NCBI GenBank assembly: GCA_028554795.2
Contig: CM068839.1
Span: forward strand, 90,554,182-90,618,181
Direction of reading: 5' to 3'
Origin: Sinohyriopsis cumingii
Lineage: Eukaryota; Mollusca; Bivalvia; Unionida; Unionidae
Length of the DNA stretch: 64,000 nt
Shown here: one piece after another, positions 38,501 through 46,736 of the stretch
How positions within the stretch are numbered: the stretch's first letter is position 1
Layout of the letters: each line of letters begins with the position of its first letter
Notes under the pieces: generated by a model
What the model was told of the DNA's origin: nothing
Databases searched by the model: none
What the model saw: the letters and a program-made list of their open reading frames with translations, nothing else
Translations under genes and position numbers: made by a program

Positions 38501-39614
38501 CGCTCAGACAGGGTGGAGAGGCCAAACATCCTGGGCATTTCCATCCACAATGCTTGTGTTGCTCTCGATTGTTATAACCATAATCACATTTCTCACAGTA
38601 ATATCTGTATCCCAGGAATCCGGTGATAGTGGTAATGGTATCGAAATGGTCATCGTGATAATAAACATGAATGTATTTTCCGTCCTTAAAGTCTTGGCCT
38701 CGAAACAACAGAGGTCCGCGCATTTCTTGAGGGTGCACTTTCAAGGTGTAGCGTGGAGCTAGGGCATCTTGCAATTTTTGCATCTCAGGAATGCCACAGG
38801 GTGTGTCTTTGGACAGACCAGCTTGTTGCAACAGGAGTTCTGCTTCGTTTCGTTGTTTGGCTCGATGGGAACGCTGAATAGTGTTCCAGGCTGTTTTCCA
38901 TTCTGCCGTGTCGTTCTTGTTGGCATAGGTTCGTCCCACCACGATGGCTCGAGCTAAACACATCTGGTCTTGAGGGTTGTTAATTCGGACGAGACTTGTT
39001 TTGGTGTTGCGAAGGTCGTCCACCAATAACATCTTTTTGCGTCCTGTCCCTTGAGGAAGAGAGACGTGAGCCATTTTCAGTGTGGCTTTACCATCGGTGA
39101 AGTCAAACTGGTCATTAGATTGTTGTACGTGTTGAATCTTGTCCATGACTTTGGAAGGGGTCAGTTCTGCGGGTCTGCTAAACTCGATCCAAACAGGGGA
39201 TTTCAAACCGTCGTGATCTATGGATAGTGTCAAGCGATCGTCTTCTTTGGGTTGACATTGTCGCTTGAGTGCGGTGAGCAAAGAATCCCACATCTCGGTG
39301 ATAAACCCTTCTGCTTTCTCTAAGGGTACGTCGGCCTCGAAATCTTTAAACTTCACCGTGTAGGTGTAAGCCGTAGTTCTAAATTTTCTAGAGGAGCGCT
39401 TTTCCGTCTCTCGAATGGAATAGTACTTTTCAGGGTTGACTAAGGGAGGTGAACTTGGTTTAGAGGGTTCGGATTCTGGTTCACTCATGTCCCCTTCAAA
39501 ATCACTGGCATGAATTTGTGCCAAGATTTCAGCCCTGGTACGAGGCGATAGATCACGCTTCTGCCTCTTGCTTTCTTCTTCTTCTTTCTTCTCGAATGAA
39601 TAGGATCGTTTCAT
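35550..39614 (-). pseudogene. Protein-primed family B DNA polymerase, complete but for one TGA
   Basis: About 1,354 codons. N-terminal charged region (RSYSFEKKEEEESKRQKRD), a Cys-rich zinc region (about 335-440: YCEKCDYGY, CPGC and more), exonuclease motifs FLDFECMQETG (about 485), HNFSGYDGQF, YCRSDVDIL, then polymerase motif A DVCSLYP, motif B KVMLNSLWGKM and motif C YFDTDS, with the terminal-protein-type insertions between them. A TGA at 37488-37490 follows ELFMEH and is shared with element 1; otherwise the frame is open. The ATG at 39614 lies behind a TATA box in a divergent promoter. Confidence 0.94.
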
Positions 39615-39749
39615 CTTGAGTGCAAAACGTCAAATGACTCAAGTTTAAACACCATAGACTAATTTATAGTCATGGCAGACCAGCGTATATAAAAGGGTGT
39701 GTGTCTTGTCCTTTTCACTATTCATTTCACTCTCAAGCCGAGCACAACG
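39615..39749. promoter_or_regulatory. Divergent promoter between PolB and zinc-knuckle gene
   Basis: Two TATA boxes face opposite ways: TATAAAT on - (39662-39668) for PolB and TATATAAAA on + (39686-39694) for the zinc-knuckle gene at 39750. Only about 18 bases separate them, so the two genes probably share upstream factors. Confidence 0.65.
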
Positions 39750-40241
39750 ATGGAAGAGACTAACCAAATCGAACGTTTCGTCAGAGCTTTGCGAGGGGTC
39801 ATTAGAAAATTCTCTTCAGACCAGCCCACGGACTACTCTCCTTCCTTTCGAGATAAAAGTCAAGATACTTGCTATATCTGTCAGAAGAAAGGGCATTGGT
39901 CTTCAGAGTGTCCAGACCGTCAAAAAAGAAAAAAAAACAGGGGCTAAAAAAGACAAAAGTCAAGATACCTGTTATTATTGTAAAGAAAAAGGACATTGGT
40001 CTCCAGATTGCCCAAAAAAGAAACAAGAGGAGTCAGAAGAAAAGAAGGATTCTTCAGAAGAAGAGAGGGATACTTCGGAAGAAGAGAGGGATTCTTCGGA
40101 AGAAGAGGGGATTCTTCAGAGGAAGAAGAGGAAGAAAGAAGACAATTCAATTTACAAGAGGCAAAGAAACAGGAGAAGAAAAGAAAAAGGGAAGAAAATG
40201 AGGAAAAGACGGTGAAGAAATTCAAAAAACAGAAAGACTAA
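39750..40241 (+). pseudogene. CCHC zinc-knuckle protein, frame break between two knuckles
   Basis: From ATG 39750: NQIERFVRALRGVIRKF, a first knuckle CYICQKKGHWSSECP, then a stop at 39947. The next frame carries a second knuckle CYYCKEKGHWSPDCP and an acidic repeat (SSEEERDTSEEERD) and ends at 40215; a third frame stays open to 40241. The two knuckles come from an internal duplication of about 70 bases. C-x2-C-x4-H-x4-C knuckles bind single-stranded nucleic acid. One small indel would join the two halves; I leave it unjoined. Confidence 0.65.
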
Positions 40242-40494
40242 ATAAGGAGAAAGAAGAAGTCAATGAACTTTTAATTAAAGTGTTGTGTTGTGAATTGTGA
40301 ATTGGATTGTAAAAAATGGAGAAAAGAATACATTAATGATATAAGGTAAGTGTCTTTGAGTTATGATTTTAAAATAAGAAGCTACACTCACGCACTCATA
40401 CACAGACACGTACTATAAGGGTAAAATGAGTGGGGTTTTTTTTTGTTGAGTTATTGGCAAATTGAAATTGTATTTCTTTTCGAGAAATGTGAGT
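40242..40494. other. Convergent 3' region
   Basis: AT-rich sequence after the zinc-knuckle gene, with TTAATTAAAG near 40272 as a weak polyadenylation candidate and no histone-type stem-loop on +. GGCAAATTGAAATTGTATTT near 40456 resembles the sequence downstream of the other stem-loops. Confidence 0.4.
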
Positions 40495-40510
40495 AGCCCT
40501 GAAAAGAGCC
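40490..40510 (-). terminator. Histone-type 3' stem-loop for the 41113 gene
   Basis: Read on -: GGCTCTTTTCAGGGCT (40495-40510), a 6-bp stem with two G-T wobbles and a TTTC loop, then ACTCA and TCTCGAAAAGAAATAC as downstream element. It sits about 20 bases after the stop of the - strand gene. Confidence 0.75.
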
Positions 40511-40530
40511 TTTTTGGTGTAGGGGTGAGT

Positions 40531-41113
40531 TTAACCAATCAACTTTAACTGCCTTAAGCCTTTGCCACGGCCAAGGCCTACTTCTGAACTGCGTAATGTT
40601 GATGATGATGATTGAGTTGAAATCACTAAGGGTGGTACGGCAGGCTTAGTCACAGGGTTGACGTGTTTAGCTCGGGAAGGTCGTATTCTCTTCGGTCGTG
40701 ATAAAGAAGTCTGATACATTTGTTTCAGACTTCTTAACTCCGCTAAAATGTCCAACAGTACCGTGACCGTTTGATTTTCACCCTCTTGTTTCTTTGCTGC
40801 TACTTCTTCTTGCTGTTGTTGCTGTTGTTTTTTTTCTTACCTCTTCTTCTTGCTGCTGCTGCTGCTGTAGGAGAAAAGCTTGTTCCGCTTCTTTTTGTCG
40901 TTGTATAAATTTCTCCAATTCTTCTTTCTGTCTCTGTCTAAAATTCTCCACTTGCGGTAATGAAGAAGGTAACGAAGGTTCCGGAACAAATTCTTGTGAG
41001 GTAAGAAAATCCACAAAATCCCAATTCACCTCTTCTGAAAGTAAGTCCGGGTTCCCTTGGGCAGTCTCCCCTGCTGGTGCACCCCAATGGATCGTTTTCT
41101 GAGTTTCCGTCAT
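40531..41113 (-). pseudogene. Coiled-coil, Gln-rich small protein, frame break
   Basis: From ATG 41113: KTIHWGAPAGETAQGNPDLL, NWDFVDFLTSQEFVPEPSLP, then a Gln/Glu-rich coiled coil (RQRQKEELEKFIQRQKEAEQ; QQQQQQEEE) and an early stop near 40778. The following frame is open through VLLDILAELRSLKQMYQT and ends at 40531. The break is in an A-rich run after GAGGTAAGA; a one-base slip is likely, and GAG/GTAAGA also looks like a splice donor, so splicing cannot be excluded. The gene has a strong promoter (41158-41183) and a stem-loop end. Confidence 0.6.
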
Positions 41114-41157
41114 GTTGAATCACTGTCGCATAGATTGACTGCACACAAGCGCTAGCG

Positions 41158-41183
41158 AATCTATATAGACCACGTGACGTCAC
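41158..41183 (-). promoter_or_regulatory. TATA plus fused E-box/CRE element
   Basis: CACGTGACGTCAC at 41171-41183 combines an E-box CACGTG with a full CRE TGACGTCA sharing two bases. TCTATATAG at 41158-41168 is the TATA-like box on the side of the - strand gene. Such E-box/CRE elements bind USF/Myc and CREB/ATF factors in animals. Confidence 0.65.
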
Positions 41184-41280
41184 AAACTGTTCTCTTCGGA
41201 TTGGATGCGAGCTGACTGAATTTTGTAAAGCGTGTTCGGATTGGTGAATGAACTCAATCCGTTTCAATCCTACCTCTGCC

Positions 41281-41288
41281 TATAAATA
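41281..41288 (+). promoter_or_regulatory. TATA box of the outermost right gene
   Basis: TATAAATA, 45-52 bases before the ATG at 41333, rightward and divergent from the 41113 gene. The two genes share the 41114-41330 control region. Confidence 0.55.
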
Positions 41289-41332
41289 AGCGCAGTTCAC
41301 TACATTGATTCACCTGTTCTCGTCGCTTCAAG

Positions 41333-41569
41333 ATGTGGACCACAGTTGAGTCATCCACCCTTGTGTCTTCCATGATGTTTAGGACGGACATACCCATGTA
41401 TGTCCGATCCAAGTGGACCGTTGTCCACAGGACAAACACCAGTCTGTGGATACGTAGGATCTACGTTGAAAGACAAGGATGCCTGAAAAGAGTGCTGATT
41501 TACGGACCAACAGTGAGACGCAGCCTAAGAACAAGAAGAAGAAGACCAATGCGGTGCCCTTTATGTTAA
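41333..41569 (+). CDS. Small Arg-rich protein or structured RNA at right end
   Basis: A 78-residue ORF (MWTTVESSTLVSSMMFRTDI, ending RSLRTRRRRPMRCPLC) between a TATA box and a histone-type stem-loop. The transcript would be only about 300 bases. It contains a perfect 8-bp hairpin (GGACATAC/GTATGTCC, 41386-41405), a GTGGACCGTTGTCCAC hairpin, and a 12-bp hairpin at the stop. The ORF may be real, but a structured non-coding RNA is an equal alternative. No counterpart can be checked in element 1, whose left end is outside. Confidence 0.45.
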   Translation: MWTTVESSTLVSSMMFRTDIPMYVRSKWTVVHRTNTSLWIRRIYVERQGCLKRVLIYGPTVRRSLRTRRRRPMRCPLC

Positions 41570-41587
41570 TGGATACATTAACATAAA
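41560..41587 (+). repeat. Perfect 12-bp inverted repeat over the stop codon
   Basis: TTTATGTTAATG, loop GATA, CATTAACATAAA. The TAA stop of the small ORF (41567-41569) is in the left arm. It lies just before the histone-type stem-loop, giving two consecutive hairpins. Confidence 0.7.
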
Positions 41588-41588
41588 C

Positions 41589-41630
41589 CCAAAGGCCCTT
41601 TTCAGGGCCACGCATATTTCTCGAAAAGAG
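41589..41630 (+). terminator. Histone-type 3' stem-loop at right TIR
   Basis: CCAAAGGCCCTTTTCAGGGC and C (stem 41594-41609) with perfect stem and loop, then ACGCA instead of ACCCA, and TCGAAAAGAGATAG as downstream element. Same TIR module as at the left end. Confidence 0.78.
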
Positions 41631-41942
41631 ATAGCCTTTCCATTGCCTACCCCTTTTTTAAAATTTAAATTTAAATTTAAATTTAAATTTAAATTTTTTA
41701 AAAAAAAAAAAAATCCCATATTCAATTCCCCTTGTCCCTAGACAAACCCAAACTCTATTCCCCCATGTTAAATTCCCCCTTGTACGTAGAGTGACCCACG
41801 ATTTTTCACCATGTTCAATTCCCCTTGTACGTAGAGAGGCCCACGATTTTTCGCCATGTTAAATTTCCCTTGTACGTAGAGTGGCCCAGGGGTCCCTGTA
41901 ATGCTAATTCCCATTGTACGTAGGGTGGCCCCATTCACTACT
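41589..41942. repeat. Right terminal inverted repeat of element 2
   Basis: Inverse copy of 23881-24227. It contains stem-loop, (AAATTT)n tract (about 41665-41698), the TACGTA-bearing units and the end ACTACT. Confidence 0.92.
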
Positions 41943-41948
41943 GAGGAC
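41943..41948. repeat. Target-site duplication, right (GAGGAC)
   Basis: GAGGAC directly after ACTACT; partner of 23875-23880. The interrupted reading frame resumes at 41949. Confidence 0.92.
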
Positions 41949-42858
41949 ACTAAAGAACTGTTTAAACCCGTCACTGCAGCTACTGAAAAAGTTACAACTG
42001 TCATCAAAGAAGATCTTCTTTCGGTATCAAAACAAACATCAGAACAAGCTGAAAAAATAGCAAGAAGAACTAAACAGACAAAGAAGATTTTACGAGATCT
42101 TCCAACTGATATAGCTGCGGCTCAACCTCCACCTGTTGGTGAGGAAATACTTGAAGGTATTGAAAAACTTCGTACTGAGATCACCGGCGTGGACAAAGTA
42201 CTTGAATCTAAACCTAAACCAGTAAAAGAAGATATCAAATTGATTGCAAGATTAAGAGAAGGAGTTGTTGAAGAAATTAGAAATACTGAAAGAGAAAAAT
42301 TACCCGAAAAAATATTAGATTATGTATCTGACAAATCTGGTATTTTAAACCCCCATCATGAAAAAGTAAAAAATGAAGATCTTCTTAAATGGATATATCA
42401 CGTATATACAAACAAAAAAACAGGTTAAAGGTGATGACTTGGGATACAACACTCTTTATGAAGAAGTAAACACACTTTATAGAGAGAAAAGACAACTAGA
42501 ACGAGAAAAATCCCCCCGGTATCAACTTCCTCCACCTTTGCAACGAACAGAACAAAAACAATCTTATTGACCGCTGATGTCGGAAATGAAAGAAATGTTT
42601 GGAGCGACACCATCTAAGAAATCAAAAGAAGGAGCTACTGGTAGTGGTTTCGGAGGTAATTTTGTTTGTCCTGATAATATCATTAATGATGCGTCACGGT
42701 TAGAAGTTCTCATAGGAGGAAAACGTGCCGGAAATAATTCACCAGAAATAATTAATGAAGCAGCTGATATTTGCCGGCGATTATTTCAAGGCGGTATTAT
42801 GGATATCGGAGTTTACCGAGAACTTATTGATGAACTTGTTGATGATTATAGTGACTAG
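41949..42858 (+). pseudogene. Element 3 AGNNS coiled-coil gene, 3' part
   Basis: Continuation of 23743-23880. It reads ELFKPVTAATEKV, RRTKQTKKILRDLPTDIAAA and QPPPVGEEILEG, closely matching element 4. A frameshift in the A-run near 42415 and a TGA at 42568-42570 break it; the last part (42577-42858) has VCPDNIINDASRLEVLIGG, KRAGNNSPEIINEA and a C-terminal ELIDELVDDY. The AGNNS domain recurs as a C-terminal domain in invertebrate Polinton proteins; function unknown. Largely helical, possibly structural. Confidence 0.72.
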
Positions 42859-42886
42859 TTGTTAGATAAATAGCAAATAAAATAAG

Positions 42887-43321
42887 ATGATCATACATAA
42901 TAATCATCGTAAACCCGTACAGGTCAGAGCGGTAAACTCACGATTACCAATCTACAGAGCTACTTACGGAGATGGACTTGATGATGTTGTACAGGGATTA
43001 TTTACAAGGATAGCTCCAAAAGTAGCACCTGTTGCAAAACAATTATCGATGAAAGCTATTGACATTGTTCGTGATAAAGCTCCTGGAGCAATTGTCAATG
43101 TTGCTGGTAACGAGTTTTCTTCGATCAAAGACAGACTAGCACGATTAATGCGACGAAAACGACAACCATCAGTGAAACTGGCAAGTACTGAAGTGATGCC
43201 CGCTGACGTAAATAAAATAATAAATCAGGCTGGAAATCAAAAACTAGCGGAATTATCTGAAGAAGCAGAAAGAAATATAACATCAAATTTAATAGCAGGA
43301 AGCGGTCTTCGTCGACGATGA
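42887..43321 (+). CDS. pVI-like minor capsid protein (element 3)
   Basis: 144 residues: LPIYRATYGDGLDDVVQGLF at residues 20-39, a helical middle (VAPVAKQLSMKAIDIVRDKA), and a basic part (RLARLMRRKRQP). The PxYRxxYGDGL start is like MYPVYRG...GHGLGD of elements 1 and 2 and includes an adenain-like cleavage site. It precedes the MCP as in the other lineage. The frame is intact. Confidence 0.62.
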   Translation: MIIHNNHRKPVQVRAVNSRLPIYRATYGDGLDDVVQGLFTRIAPKVAPVAKQLSMKAIDIVRDKAPGAIVNVAGNEFSSIKDRLARLMRRKRQPSVKLASTEVMPADVNKIINQAGNQKLAELSEEAERNITSNLIAGSGLRRR

Positions 43322-43360
43322 TTTAGATCACCATTTGGAAAAATGGTAATCATAATAAAA

Positions 43361-44800
43361 ATGTTCAAGCGCGAATCCGACGTAGCATTTGATATGGAGG
43401 CACCTGTCCTTAAGTATGAATCGGTACGTGATTATCAATTTTATTCCTATGACGCAAGACAACCAAATCAGCGGAGGAGAATCAAATTACAGGTTTATGA
43501 TACAAGTAGATATTTCTTGCCCGCTAAGGCGTTTATTGAAGTAGAAGGTAGACTTGTAACGAATGTTGTAGCTAATACGCCATATGGTGCCAATTTGCGT
43601 GTTGGTTTTGTCAACAACGGGATTATGGCACTGTTTGATAGCGCCACATACATGATTGATGGAAAAAATATTGAATGAATTCAAAAGGATGTTGATGTTG
43701 CTACAACAACAATTGGTCTAGCGAGATATTCTGATGATTACACAAGATCAGCCGGTCCAAAAATGATGTTTGCCAAGGATATTACTAACCACGCTGATCA
43801 TGTTCAGTATACTAAAATACGGACAGCAGTAGGTACTGCATCTGATCCACATCCAGATGATTTTGAACACGCAGCCAGACCAGGTGCTGCTTTTGATATT
43901 ATAAAAAGTGTTAGTGCGACTTACAACCTAGGATTTGCAACGCGCCGAGCAGCGTTGTCAGGAGAAAATAGAAATTTCTCATGTGCAATTCCATTATCTC
44001 ACATCTTTGGATTTTGCAGAAATGTTAGAAAGGTCATCTTTGGAGCTAAACATACAGTTGTGCTCGTAAGAAAAGGTGATGATAATGATGCAATATGGCG
44101 AGGTGATGGTGTTGCTGATGGTAAAGTAAATATATCAAAGCTTTCATTGTGGATGCCAGTAAAGACTCCATCTATTACTGAAGAATAAAAATTAATATCT
44201 TTTATGGATCAAGGAGGTAAATCATTGCTATCATGGTTAACAGTAACCACAGATGCTACTCAAAGTTCTGTTAATGGTTTATTTACATGGCATATAGCAT
44301 CACAACAAGGTGTTTCTGCACCACGGCATATTTTTATTGCGCTGCAAGATAATGCTCGGACAAATAATCAAGAACGTTCACATATGATATTTGACAACCT
44401 TGGAGTTAATGAAGTTTCCTTGCGGATAAATGGACATCAAGAACCAACTGAAGTGTTAAATTTTGATCAAAATCACGTAGCGCGTTTATATCATCGTTTA
44501 ATGTCATTCATGGGACGTGATCAAAATATAGATACTGGTTTGCAAATATCACAACTAGATTTTACAAATCTATATCCGATTTATTATTTTTCTCTGGAAC
44601 ATCTTGATTTGTCCAAACAATCTGTCGTTGATATACACTTTCGAGCTCGTGTTACTAACCCTCCTGCTGATATAGCTGGTCCACCTCTTATTCGCGGCAC
44701 CTACAGAGCAATCGCGGTCATACTCAGCGATAAAGCCATGTTACTTGAAGGTGGTAGTGGTCGAATGAGAGTCATTGATGCACCAGTGGAAAATTTTTAA
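43361..44800 (+). pseudogene. Major capsid protein (element 3), two stops
   Basis: One frame of 480 codons from ATG 43361 with TGA at 43676-43678 and TAA at 44186-44188. YQFYSYDARQPNQRRRIKLQ near residue 25, YFLPAKAFIEVEGRLV and NGIMALFDSATYMIDG in the first jelly roll; ISQLDFTNLYPIYYFSLEHL and FRARVTNPP, then YRAIAVILSDKAMLL in the C-part. These strand patterns are typical of Polinton MCPs of a different branch from elements 1 and 2, with little residue identity to those. Confidence 0.8.
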
Positions 44801-44833
44801 TCATGTTATTTAGAAAAATGTATTTATATAAAA

Positions 44834-45298
44834 ATGTCGTATAGTCATGTTAATGTCACTCTGACTCCTGGTCAGATCAAAAAAATTCAATCAAAAACCG
44901 CCAACAAATGCGGAACTAAAATATCACTAAAACGAGATCAGATTGGTGGTGGTCCAAACAAATTATCGTTGACAAATAATCAGATTAAACATTTCAATAA
45001 AGCCCTAAAATCAAAAACCGGAGTTCAATTCCATCTTTCTCTAAGCGCCATCAAGGACATGGTTAAAATAGGTGGTATATTTCCACTTCTCGCGGCTATA
45101 CCAGCATTAATATCTGCTGCAGCTCCAGCCGTAGCAAAAGCAGCCGCGTTAGGTGCTGTTGGAACAGCTGCTGAAATGGCTCTAAAGAAAGCAACAGGAA
45201 ATGGATACAAAAAAGGGACGCGGCCTAAGATTACCGGGATCTCGTTGGAGAAGAGGTCTGAGGCTTCCACGTTAGACGCTTCAGCATCAAATTTTTGA
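44834..45298 (+). CDS. pX-like virion protein (element 3)
   Basis: 154 residues: VTLTPGQIKKIQSKTANKCG, SLTNNQIKHFNKALKSKTG, then MVKIGGIFPLLAAIPALIS and an Ala-rich hydrophobic section, and a polar tail. The basic N-part plus KIGGxxPLLAAIPAL is the common form of a small Polinton virion protein likened to adenoviral pX. A GG site before the hydrophobic part suits adenain cleavage. Preceded by TATATAAAAATG. Confidence 0.62.
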   Translation: MSYSHVNVTLTPGQIKKIQSKTANKCGTKISLKRDQIGGGPNKLSLTNNQIKHFNKALKSKTGVQFHLSLSAIKDMVKIGGIFPLLAAIPALISAAAPAVAKAAALGAVGTAAEMALKKATGNGYKKGTRPKITGISLEKRSEASTLDASASNF

Positions 45299-45350
45299 TT
45301 TACTTGATGCTGCTAAACGATTAAAAATAAAAGCCTTTAGAGGTGTTTTT

Positions 45351-45698
45351 ATGCGAGATCAATTGCCGGACCGACCAAACAAACTCGAAACAGGTATTAT
45401 TAACCTTGACTCAAATTCAGGACCCGGTACTCATTGGGTATCATACGCGGTTGATCCACGTGGAATTGTATATTTTAATTCATACGGGTTAGCTCCACCT
45501 GTTGAATTTATCAAGTATGTCGCACCACTTCACGCGCAAGTTTGGTATTCAACGCTACCCACGCAAACAATGATAGATCCACCAATATGTGGCCGTGAGG
45601 CAATTAATGTACTTAACGCTATATCAAAATCATCCAAACCACCACATAAAGTCGTGCGTGATTATACAAGCAACCGATTCGTTTTAAACAGATCTTAG
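45351..45698 (+). CDS. Adenain-like cysteine protease (element 3)
   Basis: 115 residues from ATG 45351. His in GPGTHWVSYAV, Asn in IVYFNSYGLAP, Cys in PPICGREAINVL. The third residue of the triad is Asn here instead of Asp/Glu. The frame is open upstream to 45276 (FDLLDAAKRLKIKAFRGVF) with family-like residues but no ATG, so the true start may be non-ATG, spliced, or lost. It overlaps the end of the pX-like gene in another frame. Confidence 0.78.
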   Translation: MRDQLPDRPNKLETGIINLDSNSGPGTHWVSYAVDPRGIVYFNSYGLAPPVEFIKYVAPLHAQVWYSTLPTQTMIDPPICGREAINVLNAISKSSKPPHKVVRDYTSNRFVLNRS

Positions 45699-45704
45699 AT
45701 TATA

Positions 45705-46730
45705 ATGGTTGATATTTACGGAAGAAGATCTTCTTCACGCGTTGAGAAAAAGTCTGGCGACGTTGATCTGTCAAAGTACGCGACTAAAGATGATCTCGCT
45801 GATATCATGAATCTTGCTGGAGTTGACCCAGATGAGGTTGTTATTTTTCAGGATCGATACGGAAAACTAAAAACGAGCAACATCAGATGGAATGATATAA
45901 TTCGACGAGTACTCGGTGCGGCCACGGATAATATTCCTGTGTTTACTGACAGCGGCAAAATCAGGGATTCAGGTATATCGTTTACAACCATCAGAAATCA
46001 AATTACAAAAAGTGTTGCTAATCGCGTGAAAAATACCGGTGATACAATGACGGGTGAACTCAGCATGAACGGGAATAAGATAGTAGTTTTAAGAGATCCA
46101 ACATCCGACGAGGACGCAGCAACAAAAAAGTACGTTGACGTCAACTACAACACCGTAGATGGTAAATTATCCACGTTGCGGACCGAGTATGACGTTCATG
46201 TGAGCGCTTTTGGAAGATTTCGAAGAAATTTTCAAACAACCGATGAATCTATAGATAAATTCTTTGGCACTCCGCACTCCGTTGACATAAAACTTTCTGA
46301 TATCAAGACGAACATTGACACGATCAAACAAACACAACAAAACATTCTAGCGGGGATTCCTGAGATCGTTAATAAAACCAATTTGATAAAAATCCCAGCC
46401 GGAATAACTCCCGGGCATATTATCAACATCGTATACACAGCATCATCGGGATTCGCAACATGGTCGCAGCAAAATAAAACTATCAGATATACCGCAACAA
46501 TCACTGGCGTGTACAGGCTGTCTGTGTTCAGTGCTGCAAAATTTGAAATATTTACAACGTATCCATGGCGCCATTCAACTGATAAATTTTCCGGGGTTGT
46601 ATCTGTTATATTAAATAGCGGAAGCGAAGAAATTTTTATTCTGGAAGCAGCTGATAAGACATTAAACGCAACATCTTACTGGTGGTGTTTGGAATTTGTA
46701 GCTGAAACATCTCAATTATTTACTGCATAA
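45705..46730 (+). CDS. Fibre-like protein with phage-tail-fibre motif
   Basis: 341 residues, open. SKYATKDDLADIMNLA, then a shaft region with DNIPVFTDSGKIRDSGIS and GDTMTGELSMNGNKIVVL, PTSDEDAATKKYVD, a motif well known from bacteriophage tail-fibre and collar proteins. A heptad region (LSTLRTEYDVHVSAF to IDTIKQTQQNI) follows, and the C-terminal 110 residues are beta-rich (TASSGFATWSQQNKTI) and may form a knob. A trimeric attachment fibre is the likely role, by family logic. Starts 6 bases after the protease. Confidence 0.72.
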   Translation: MVDIYGRRSSSRVEKKSGDVDLSKYATKDDLADIMNLAGVDPDEVVIFQDRYGKLKTSNIRWNDIIRRVLGAATDNIPVFTDSGKIRDSGISFTTIRNQITKSVANRVKNTGDTMTGELSMNGNKIVVLRDPTSDEDAATKKYVDVNYNTVDGKLSTLRTEYDVHVSAFGRFRRNFQTTDESIDKFFGTPHSVDIKLSDIKTNIDTIKQTQQNILAGIPEIVNKTNLIKIPAGITPGHIINIVYTASSGFATWSQQNKTIRYTATITGVYRLSVFSAAKFEIFTTYPWRHSTDKFSGVVSVILNSGSEEIFILEAADKTLNATSYWWCLEFVAETSQLFTA

Positions 46731-46736
46731 AAATAT

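Larger units (their letters stand above)
23881..41942 (-). mobile_element. Polinton/Maverick (adintovirus-like) element 2, complete, nested in element 3
   Basis: An 18,062-bp element bounded by AGTAGT...ACTACT TIRs of about 350 bp and a 6-bp duplication GAGGAC. Most genes are on -, reading from PolB (right) to cassette C (left); three more small genes lie right of PolB. It is close to element 1 but lacks the BIR/F-box-like island. ATPase, core protein, virion protein, penton, pVI-like protein, Cys protein and protease are open. PolB has one stop, the integrase several breaks, the MCP one stop. Confidence 0.95.

Noticed and set aside
1-41942. Elements 1 and 2 as arms of one giant palindrome
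   Set aside because: Each has its own termini; flanks differ, element 2 has a clean duplication inside element 3, and they differ by a 2.8-kb island and many private breaks.
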